A DNA stretch of 5,055 nt from NCBI GenBank assembly GCA_958418185.1, contig CATZEP010000110.1, positions 1 through 5,055 of the forward strand. Direction: 5' to 3'. The notes below the pieces were generated by a model. It saw nothing but the letters and a program-made list of their open reading frames with translations. It did no database searches and had not been told where the DNA came from. The number at the start of each line of letters is the position of its first letter. Positions within the stretch are counted from its first letter, which is position 1. Below are positions 1-4,883 of the stretch, in pieces. The stretch is from an uncultured Collinsella sp. GTDB lineage: Bacteria > Actinomycetota > Coriobacteriia > Coriobacteriales > Coriobacteriaceae. The translations under genes were made by a program, and so were the position numbers.

Positions 1-10
1 CAAGGGTACG

Positions 11-223
11 GTGGCAGCCATCTGGAGCTATGCCGTCCGTCATCCCAACACCACGCTTGGAGCCGTCGCTGGTTTTGTGCTCGCCGTGCTGGTGCTCACG
101 CTCGGCCTGTGGGATACGCTCGTCATCGCTTTCTTTGTGCTGATCGGCGCCGTGATTGGCCAGATCCGCGACGGCGAGAACGGGATCGTCAACTTCTTCG
201 GCCGTCTGTTTAGCGGCCGCTAG
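11..223 (+). CDS. DUF2273 small membrane protein, Asp23-operon partner
   Basis: A small integral membrane protein of about 70 residues. Two hydrophobic helices are visible, roughly residues 14-33 and 35-51, joined by a short LGLWDT turn, followed by the polar segment GQIRDGENG and a basic tail ending GRLFSGR. This matches the DUF2273 family, in which two helices are followed by a DDGE-like motif. DUF2273 genes commonly sit beside asp23 and the anchor gene amaP in Firmicutes, and the next gene here is an Asp23 protein 44 bases downstream, which supports the call. The role is unknown; by context it may help place Asp23 at the membrane. The GTG start at 11 is uncertain: AAGGG at 2-6 is a possible ribosome site, but the frame stays open to the left edge, so the protein may begin further upstream. 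Confidence 0.8.
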   Translation: MAAIWSYAVRHPNTTLGAVAGFVLAVLVLTLGLWDTLVIAFFVLIGAVIGQIRDGENGIVNFFGRLFSGR

Positions 224-267
224 CATGTATTCGACCGCCGCGTGTGCGGTGGGCATAAGGAGGAACC

Positions 268-789
268 ATGGCTTTTAACACGAAGGTCGATGTGGCCGAT
301 ACCGAGCTCGAGGTAGACGAGACCGTCACCGCCGAGGCCGAGGACGTAACGCTCGAGGACGAGGCGCTCGTCGAGGCCGAACCCGCCGACGATGTGGATG
401 AGGATGATGGGGAAGCGGACGAGTCCGAGGACTCGCTGACCTATTCCAACGGCGTAATCGAGAAGATCGTCGCCATGGCCACCCGCGAGGTACCGCACGT
501 CCTGGGCATGAAGGGCAACCTCATGCACTTTGTGCAGGAGCAGTTTGGTGCCGAGAATCTGACCAAGGGCGTGACAGTCGAGGTCACCGATGACAACCGC
601 GTGGTCGTTAACATTTCCGTCATTATCGAGTACGGCGCCTATGCGCCCGCGATTTTCGACGACGTTAAGGCGCGCGTGACCGAGCGTCTGGCTGCGATGA
701 CCGGCCTTGAGGTGGCAGGCGTCAACCTGCGCATCGAGGATGTTATCACCCCCGAGGAGTACGAGCACCGCACCAACCAGCACGAGTAA
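268..789 (+). CDS. Asp23/Gls24 family envelope stress protein
   Basis: A 173-residue protein. Residues about 57-165 form the Asp23/Gls24 domain: it opens LTYSNGVIEKIVAMATREVP, continues with the strand pair GVTVEVTDDNRVVVNISVII and the helix around YAPAIFDDVKARVTERL, and ends GVNLRIEDVI. Family members are abundant alkaline-shock or cell-envelope stress proteins, recruited to the inner face of the membrane by AmaP-type anchors in Staphylococcus aureus. Residues 8-55 are an extra, almost purely acidic region: 25 Asp/Glu in the first 56 residues against one Lys. It is probably disordered and is not part of the domain. The ATG at 268 is well supported by AAGGAGG at 257-263. The gene follows the DUF2273 gene by 44 bases, so the two are likely co-transcribed from a promoter outside the window. 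It could be called AmaP-like, but there is no membrane helix. Confidence 0.9.
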   Translation: MAFNTKVDVADTELEVDETVTAEAEDVTLEDEALVEAEPADDVDEDDGEADESEDSLTYSNGVIEKIVAMATREVPHVLGMKGNLMHFVQEQFGAENLTKGVTVEVTDDNRVVVNISVIIEYGAYAPAIFDDVKARVTERLAAMTGLEVAGVNLRIEDVITPEEYEHRTNQHE

Positions 790-840
790 CCTACCAAAAA
801 GGGATGTTTATTTTGGCAGATTTTATCTGCGAAAACGTCA

Positions 841-882
841 AACGGCCGGTCGCACGGATGTATGTGCGGCCGGCCGTTATTT
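841..882 (+). terminator. Probable terminator after the Asp23 gene
   Basis: A 15-base-pair GC-rich stem pairs 841-855 with 864-878 around an 8-base loop, with one G-U wobble. It lies 51 bases after the Asp23 stop and is followed by ATTTG rather than a full T-run. The stem is strong but the tail is weak, so termination may be partial or factor-assisted. Confidence 0.65.
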
Positions 883-923
883 GTATGCCCCCGATGTAGG
901 CATACCACTCGTCTAACTAGGGG

Positions 924-951
924 TTGCAATCGTCGCGTTCCGCGTTACCCT
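924..951 (+). promoter_or_regulatory. Candidate promoter for the YitT-family gene
   Basis: TTGCAA (924-929) and TACCCT (946-951) are separated by 16 bases and resemble sigma-70 type -35 and -10 boxes. They lie downstream of the terminator hairpin and about 43 bases before the ATG at 995. The -10 match is imperfect and no other evidence supports it. Confidence 0.35.
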
Positions 952-994
952 AATGGGCGCATTGTTTCCAAATTGTTAACGAGGGGTTGCCGTA

Positions 995-2017
995 ATGGCT
1001 GACGAGCGCGAAACAGAAAGCAAGGCATGGGCGATTGAGGCCGCCGCGGCAGAGGCGGCATCGCGAGCTGCCGAGGAGCTACATCGTCCTCCCGTGGTGC
1101 CGATGGAGCGCGTGGTCGATCGCACCGATATCGAGCGCGGCGAGCGTGCCGGCCAAAAGCGCAGCCAGGAGCCAGGCTTCCCGCGCTTTTTCGCCGAGCT
1201 CAATCTGGGTCTGATTCTTACGGCCTTTGCCATCGTTGCGTTTAAAACCCCTAATCACTTTGCTTTTGGCGGCACCTCGGGCGTGTCGGTCATTCTGTCC
1301 ACGCTGTTCCCGACCCTGCCCGTCGGCGTCTTTATGTGGATTATCAACGCGGTTCTCGTCGTTTTGGGCTTTATCTTTTTGGAGCGCAAGGCAATCCTGT
1401 GGAGCGTCTTCGCCTCGTTTGCACTGTCCGCCTATGTTTCGCTGTTTGAGCTCTTTATCCCGACCGATATCTCGATGACGGGCGATATGTGGCTTGACCT
1501 GTGCTTTGCCGTGATTCTGCCGGCGCTCGGCAGCGCCATCGTCTTTGATATCGGCGCCTCGACGGGCGGCACGGATATCCTCGCTATGATCCTCAAGCGC
1601 CGCACCACGCTCGAGATTGGCCGCGCACTGCTGTTGGTCGATATCGGCATCGTGACCATCGCGGCCTTTTTGTATGGCCCGCGTGTCGGCCTGTATTGCG
1701 TGCTCGGCCTGTTTGCCAAGACGCTCGTGGTCGACAAGGCCATCGAGAGCATTCACCTTCGTAAGGTCTGCACGGTCATTTGTTCCGAGCCCCTTAAGGT
1801 CGAGGAGTTTATCGTCAAGCATCTCAATCGTACGGCGACTATCAGTCGTGGCTACGGTGCCTTCTCGGGCAAGTGCGTGACGGTGATCATGAGCGTGCTG
1901 AGCCGTCGCGAGGCCGTGCAGCTGCGCCGCTATGCGCGCGAGGTCGATCCGGGTGCCTTTATTACGATTGTCGACAGCTCCGAGATCGTCGGCAAGGGTT
2001 TCCGCGGCACGAACTAG
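995..2017 (+). CDS. YitT family membrane protein with C-terminal DUF2179 domain
   Basis: A 340-residue integral membrane protein. The YitT membrane domain (DUF161) spans about residues 66-250. It has the early motif FGGTSGVSVIL (91-101), the hallmark GASTGGTDILAMILKR (187-202), and hydrophobic helices near 70-86, 108-128, 135-155, 168-187, 210-228 and 231-247. The cytoplasmic DUF2179 domain follows at about 255-338, with CTVICSEP, ATISRGYGAFSGK, the SRREAVQLRR helix and a DPGAFITIVD strand. Family function is largely undefined; a transport role is often proposed. Typical members are near 280-290 residues. This one carries an additional 55-60 residue N-terminus that is Ala/Glu/Arg-rich with no membrane helix. 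The ATG at 995 is preferred because GAGGGG at 981-986 sits 8 bases upstream; a shorter start is possible, but no other good ribosome site is visible. No clear terminator follows, so read-through into the zinc-ribbon gene is possible. Confidence 0.92.
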   Translation: MADERETESKAWAIEAAAAEAASRAAEELHRPPVVPMERVVDRTDIERGERAGQKRSQEPGFPRFFAELNLGLILTAFAIVAFKTPNHFAFGGTSGVSVILSTLFPTLPVGVFMWIINAVLVVLGFIFLERKAILWSVFASFALSAYVSLFELFIPTDISMTGDMWLDLCFAVILPALGSAIVFDIGASTGGTDILAMILKRRTTLEIGRALLLVDIGIVTIAAFLYGPRVGLYCVLGLFAKTLVVDKAIESIHLRKVCTVICSEPLKVEEFIVKHLNRTATISRGYGAFSGKCVTVIMSVLSRREAVQLRRYAREVDPGAFITIVDSSEIVGKGFRGTN

Positions 2018-2061
2018 CGCGAACGCATTCATCAAACAATCGAAAAGCGCCTCGCGCGTTG

Positions 2062-2086
2062 CAAATACGTCATCTAAGAGTATTTG
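2062..2086. repeat. Inverted repeat between the YitT and zinc-ribbon genes
   Basis: CAAATAC (2062-2068) is repeated inverted as GTATTTG (2080-2086) around an 11-base spacer. It lies 45 bases after the YitT stop and 80 bases before the next start. The arms are AT-rich, unlike a terminator stem, and the centre-to-centre spacing would suit a dimeric repressor. A TTGCAA (-35-like) overlaps its left arm at 2059-2064. Chance occurrence cannot be excluded. Confidence 0.35.
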
Positions 2087-2152
2087 TCCTCACATTGGGT
2101 GATAATGATGCCAAAGACATCGTTTGCGATCCAGGTGATTCGCTCTACATAC

Positions 2153-2159
2153 GAAGGGA
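2153..2159 (+). promoter_or_regulatory. Ribosome binding site that fixes the start at 2167
   Basis: GAAGGGA lies 7 bases before ATG 2167. The reading frame is open upstream into the YitT gene as far as an ATG at 1873. This site, together with the zinc ribbon beginning exactly at MFC, shows that 2167 is the true start. Confidence 0.7.
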
Positions 2160-2166
2160 TGATTCT

Positions 2167-3483
2167 ATGTTCTGCTCGCAGTGTGGCGCCCCCATGGGCG
2201 ATAACGACAAGTTCTGCGGCGTGTGTGGCGCTCCTAATGCCGGTGCCGCTGGCCCCGCTCCCCAGGGACAGCCTCAGCCCCAGCAGTTTGTTCCGCAACC
2301 GCCCGTGGCGAATGCGCCAAAGGGCTGTGTGGCTCAGGCGTTCCAAGATATGACTAAGACTCCGGGCGTGCTTCAGCGTGTATGCCAAATCGCGTTTTTG
2401 CCGGCGCTGATTTGCGTTGTGTCGGTGCTCGTGCTGTTTATTCCCGTTATTGGCGGCATTGCGGCTGCCATCGGCTTTTTGGCAGCTTGCATTGCGAGTG
2501 TGTGCGGTTCCGGCTTTGGTATCGAGTGGGGCCGTGATCTGTCGCTCAAGGTCGATGACGGCATGGACCGTCCGCTGATGCGTTCCACGTCGTTTGGTCT
2601 CGGAGTCTTTTCGAGCGTTATTTCGGTCGTGCTCGAGGTTATCGCTGCCATTCCCGTTATCGGTGTAGTGCTTTCGCTGGCGGAGGGCGCGGTAATTGGC
2701 GCCGCAGGCTCGTATTCGTATTACGGCTCTTATGCGCTCGAAGCTGCGCTGTTTGGCTCGCTTGGCCTGCTTGTCCTGGCGCTAATTGCCTCGGCGATTC
2801 TGGGTGTCTTCTTTAAGATGTTCGCCGACATTGCCGTGATGCACTTTGCGGTGACCGGGCGCGTCGAGAGCGCGTTTTCGCTCGATAAGGTCTGGGCGGC
2901 CTTTAAGCACAACAAGACCAAGCTGTTCTGTGCTTCGTTCCTTCCCGAGTTTTTGACGGGCCTGGTTTCCAACGCCATTACGTGGATCTTGACAGCTGTC
3001 TTTGGTGCCATCGCCGGAATTGGCGCGTACGGCTATTACTATCGCCCCACGGGTATCGAGGCGATTGTTACCGCCGGTGGTGTCACGCTCGTATTGTTCC
3101 TGGTGCTGATTGCATTCGTCACGGTGTTCCTTACGGTCTTTGGCAAGATGCTCAAGCACCGTGCCGTTGGCTATTGGGCTGCACGTTATGCAAGCGAATG
3201 GGCCGATGAGGACAAGGACGACGTTTTGACTTTTGTGCTCCCGGGTGAGAAGAAGCCTGCTCCTGCGGGATTCAATCCCACGGCAGCCACTGGTGCTGCG
3301 CCTGCCCCGGCGCCCGCGCCTGCACCTGCCCCGGCACCCGCGCCTGCCCCTGCCCCGGCACCTGCTCCTGTCCCCGCACCGGCGTCCGAGGCGACGCCTG
3401 CGGAGCCCGATTGGGATGCCGTTGCCACGCCGGCGGATGAGCCGGGCGATAATCCTGCTGCCGAAAACAATCAAACCGAATAG
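2167..3483 (+). CDS. Zinc-ribbon polytopic membrane protein with Pro-Ala tail
   Basis: A 438-residue protein of unknown function. Residues 1-21 are a zinc ribbon: MFCSQCG, then KFCGVCG, giving Cys3, Cys6, Cys17 and Cys20. A Pro/Gln/Ala linker covers 22-52. The membrane body (about 57-340) has roughly six hydrophobic segments: near 74-95, 96-115, 143-171, 194-222, 260-285 and 298-326. Charged loops include WGRDLSLKVDDGMDRP, and an amphipathic end reads GKMLKHRAVGYWAARYASEW. This layout is reminiscent of DUF4013-type proteins, but I cannot confirm the family. The C-terminus is a Pro-Ala repeat (379-406) and an acidic tail to 438. The ribbon at the extreme N-terminus and charged tail suggest both ends are cytoplasmic. 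A strong terminator follows directly, so the transcript ends here. The next gene carries a nearly identical ribbon on a different membrane domain. Being a real gene is near certain; the function is open. Confidence 0.88.
   Translation: MFCSQCGAPMGDNDKFCGVCGAPNAGAAGPAPQGQPQPQQFVPQPPVANAPKGCVAQAFQDMTKTPGVLQRVCQIAFLPALICVVSVLVLFIPVIGGIAAAIGFLAACIASVCGSGFGIEWGRDLSLKVDDGMDRPLMRSTSFGLGVFSSVISVVLEVIAAIPVIGVVLSLAEGAVIGAAGSYSYYGSYALEAALFGSLGLLVLALIASAILGVFFKMFADIAVMHFAVTGRVESAFSLDKVWAAFKHNKTKLFCASFLPEFLTGLVSNAITWILTAVFGAIAGIGAYGYYYRPTGIEAIVTAGGVTLVLFLVLIAFVTVFLTVFGKMLKHRAVGYWAARYASEWADEDKDDVLTFVLPGEKKPAPAGFNPTAATGAAPAPAPAPAPAPAPAPAPAPAPAPVPAPASEATPAEPDWDAVATPADEPGDNPAAENNQTE
3301..3384 (+). repeat. 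24-base tandem repeat encoding Pro-Ala dipeptides
   Basis: Three and a half copies of a 24-base unit start at 3301, 3325, 3349 and 3373 (half copy). Each begins CCTGCCCCGGC or a close variant. Copies 1 and 2 differ at 2 positions and copies 2 and 3 at 3. The array encodes 14 Pro-X dipeptides, all Pro-Ala except one Pro-Val. Each unit is a multiple of three, so copy-number change would keep the reading frame and only alter the length of the rigid tail. Confidence 0.85.
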
Positions 3484-3490
3484 CCGGTCG

Positions 3491-3528
3491 AGGCGCCCTG
3501 GGCAACTGAGCCCGGGGTGCCTTTTTCT
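3491..3528 (+). terminator. Intrinsic terminator after the 438-residue zinc-ribbon gene
   Basis: A 13-base-pair stem pairs 3491-3503 with 3510-3522 around the loop AACTGA, with two G-U wobbles, and runs straight into TTTTTCT. It begins 8 bases after the stop codon. This is the clearest intrinsic terminator in the window, and it separates the two zinc-ribbon genes into different transcripts. Confidence 0.9.
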
Positions 3529-3570
3529 ACTGCGAAAGCAAGAAAATGCCTGGGAAAACGGTTGCAGCAA

Positions 3571-3603
3571 AATTTCTCGGAAATTGGTCAATGTTGCGCA
3601 ACA
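3571..3603. promoter_or_regulatory. Two adjacent dyads, possible operators upstream of the DUF4234 gene
   Basis: AATTTC-TCG-GAAATT (3571-3585) and the perfect 12-base palindrome TGTTGCGCAACA (3592-3603) lie 6 bases apart in the 195-base gap after the terminator. The region must hold the promoter of the next gene, because the preceding transcript ends. I could not place convincing -35/-10 boxes. The nearest pair, TTGCGC (3594) and TATTGT (3614), has only a 14-base spacer. Confidence 0.4.
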
Positions 3604-3644
3604 ACGTCGCGGCTATTGTTGAGAACGTAGACGTGTAAGGTTTG

Positions 3645-3661
3645 AAGGCGTGCGACGCCTT
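3645..3661 (+). other. Leader hairpin just before the DUF4234 gene's ribosome site
   Basis: A perfect 7-base-pair stem pairs AAGGCGT (3645-3651) with ACGCCTT (3655-3661) around a GCG loop. It ends 5 bases before the Shine-Dalgarno sequence AAGGAG (3667-3672). In the mRNA this would be a small hairpin flush against the ribosome-binding region. It has no T-run and so is not a terminator. Confidence 0.5.
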
Positions 3662-3678
3662 AGGAAAAGGAGAGGCTC

Positions 3679-4287
3679 ATGTTCTGTCCCACTTGTGGTT
3701 CTCCCATTTCGGATGATGCCAAATTCTGCCCTGTTTGCGGATCCGCCGTTGGTGCCGCTTCTGCCGCTGCGGCCCCGCAGCCCCAGCCCGCTCCGGCCCA
3801 GGCTATTCAGCCCGCGCCCCAGCCTCAGCAGCAGTACACCGGTCAATACGCCCAACAGTCCGCATCCGCTCCGATGGGCTATGACCCCATTAAGGCTGAC
3901 CGCAGCCTGATCGGCTGGCTGCTGCTCTCTCTTGTGACCTGCGGTATCTATTCGTTCTACTTCCTGTATTGCTTGGCACGCGACGTCAACACGTTGTGTC
4001 AGGATGACGGCGATTACACGCCGGGTCTGGCGGAATTCATCCTTCTATCGTTTGTGACCTGCGGCTTCTACGCGTACTACTGGTATTACAAGATTGGCAA
4101 CCGCCTGCAGGCCAACGCTCCTCGCTACGGCCTGGTGTTCCAGGAAAACGGCACCACCGTTCTTCTGTGGCAGATCTTCGGCGCGCTCCTGTGCGGCCTT
4201 GGTCCCATCTTCGCTATGAACATCGTCATCAATAATACCAATGCCATGGCAACGGCTTACAACACTCGCCTTGGCGCTCGTGCCTAA
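3679..4287 (+). CDS. Zinc-ribbon DUF4234 membrane protein
   Basis: A 202-residue protein. Residues 1-21 are a zinc ribbon, MFCPTCG then KFCPVCG, with Cys3, Cys6, Cys17 and Cys20 at the same positions as in the upstream 438-residue protein. A low-complexity Pro/Gln/Ala linker fills 22-68. The membrane part (about 73-195) carries the DUF4234 signature twice: LLLSLVTCGIYSFYFLY (81-97) and ILLSFVTCGFYAYYWYY (121-137), exactly 40 residues apart. A third hydrophobic segment follows at about 160-183. The tail NNTNAMATAYNTRL is typical of this family. DUF4234 proteins have no established function. The start is secure: AAGGAG at 3667-3672 lies 6 bases from the ATG, and the ribbon begins at residue 2. 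A DUF2752 gene follows 13 bases downstream, consistent with an operon. The ribbon likely sits in the cytoplasm and could bind a protein or nucleic-acid partner; this is inference. Confidence 0.92.
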   Translation: MFCPTCGSPISDDAKFCPVCGSAVGAASAAAAPQPQPAPAQAIQPAPQPQQQYTGQYAQQSASAPMGYDPIKADRSLIGWLLLSLVTCGIYSFYFLYCLARDVNTLCQDDGDYTPGLAEFILLSFVTCGFYAYYWYYKIGNRLQANAPRYGLVFQENGTTVLLWQIFGALLCGLGPIFAMNIVINNTNAMATAYNTRLGARA

Positions 4288-4291
4288 CAAT

Positions 4292-4296
4292 AAGGG
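4292..4296 (+). promoter_or_regulatory. Ribosome binding site supporting the GTG start at 4301
   Basis: AAGGG lies 4 bases before GTG 4301, between the DUF4234 stop at 4287 and the DUF2752 gene. Alternative in-frame starts at ATG 4241 and GTG 4280 overlap the preceding gene and lack a visible ribosome site. Confidence 0.55.
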
Positions 4297-4300
4297 CGGC

Positions 4301-4777
4301 GTGAACAGCTTCCAGGGACATAGGGGCACGGCAGAGCTCCTTCGCCGCGCCCTTTTTTGCACCGGCGCGCTCTTTGTCGCCTGGCTCGCGCTCTACCTGC
4401 TCGACATTGGCTGCATTTTTCGATTGATGACGGGCATTCCTTGTCCGGGATGCGGCATGACGAGGGCGTGGCTGGCGGCGCTGCGCCTCGATTATGCGGC
4501 TGCCTTTGCCTACCATCCGCTGTTTTGGGTGGTGCCGATTGCGTTTGTGCTCGCGTTCGTGCGCGAGGAGGTGGCATCGAGCAAGCTAAAGCGTGGTATC
4601 GACATTGCGGTCACCGTGTTGTGCGTGCTGGTCGTCGTCGTATGGATCGTGCGCCTCGTCAATCCGGCAGATGCCGGTCTGCTCTTTGGCGGCTATGCGC
4701 CCGCCGGAGTTCCCGACGATATCATCCACCTCGAACCCCCACGCTGGCTCACCATCCTTCGCTCTTACCTGGCGTGA
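4301..4777 (+). CDS. DUF2752 membrane protein with CPGCGMTR motif
   Basis: A 158-residue protein counted from GTG 4301. The family hallmark is clear: GIPCPGCGMTRAW at residues 45-57, preceded by a cysteine-bearing helix end (DIGCIFRLMT) and followed by an AFAYHPLFW segment typical of DUF2752. Hydrophobic helices lie near 16-36, 72-88 and 101-120. The C-terminal 35 residues are soluble-looking (PDDIIHLEPPRW). The function of DUF2752 is unknown. The paired cysteines could bind metal or be redox-active, which is inference. In many bacteria these genes neighbour small TM2, CD225 or DUF4234-type membrane genes, and here the gene follows a DUF4234 gene by 13 bases, so co-transcription and joint function are plausible. 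If the ATG at 4241 were used, 20 extra residues would overlap the upstream gene; those residues look like read-through sequence, so I reject that start. Confidence 0.88.
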   Translation: MNSFQGHRGTAELLRRALFCTGALFVAWLALYLLDIGCIFRLMTGIPCPGCGMTRAWLAALRLDYAAAFAYHPLFWVVPIAFVLAFVREEVASSKLKRGIDIAVTVLCVLVVVVWIVRLVNPADAGLLFGGYAPAGVPDDIIHLEPPRWLTILRSYLA

Positions 4778-4809
4778 CGGAGGACGCGCTAGAAAAACGG
4801 TCGACACAT

Positions 4810-4855
4810 AAGCGGGGGCGAACGTTGAGATAACGTTCGCCCCCGCTTTGCTTTA
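4810..4855. terminator. Terminator between the convergent DUF2752 and minus-strand genes
   Basis: A perfect 17-base-pair stem pairs 4810-4826 with 4832-4848 around the 5-base loop GAGAT, with no mismatches. The plus-strand tail is TTGCTTTA; the minus-strand tail (TGTGTCGACCGTTTTT) is T-poor near the stem. It lies 33 bases after the DUF2752 stop and 36 bases after the minus-strand gene's stop, so it most likely ends the plus-strand transcript and may serve both. Confidence 0.88.
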
Positions 4856-4883
4856 GCCAGGCTGTTATGGATAGGCGTGACGG

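Noticed and set aside
234..250. ACCGC/GCGGT hairpin between the DUF2273 and Asp23 genes
   Set aside because: A five-base-pair stem with a 7-base loop is common by chance at this GC content and has no supporting context.
220..783. A 187-codon minus-strand open frame opposite the Asp23 gene
   Set aside because: The Asp23 domain and strong ribosome site are on the plus strand; the antisense frame is a shadow of its codon bias.
804..899. A 31-codon frame starting MFILADFICENVK after the Asp23 gene
   Set aside because: It runs straight through the terminator stem. The AAAAAGGG upstream is too close to the ATG, and the only other option is a TTG start at 813. I found no domain; a gene remnant is possible but unsupported.
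1079..2035. A 318-codon minus-strand open frame opposite the YitT gene
   Set aside because: The plus-strand frame has clear YitT and DUF2179 motifs. The antisense product is full of His, Gln, Asp and Arg with no recognisable domain, as expected for a mirror frame in GC-rich DNA.
2047..2057. GCGC-CTC-GCGC as a terminator for the YitT gene
   Set aside because: The stem is only four base pairs and there is no T-run.
1873..2166. A 98-residue N-terminal extension of the 438-residue zinc-ribbon protein
   Set aside because: It overlaps the end of the YitT gene, has low-complexity out-of-frame composition, and the zinc ribbon and ribosome site point to ATG 2167.
2782..3591. A 269-codon minus-strand open frame covering the Pro-Ala repeat
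   Set aside because: It is rich in Arg and Gly because it reads the GC-rich repeat backwards, and it runs across a strong plus-strand terminator.
4357..4833. A 158-codon plus-strand frame overlapping the DUF2752 gene
   Set aside because: It is out of frame with the CPGCGMTR motif, is rich in Arg, Cys and His, and reads into the terminator.
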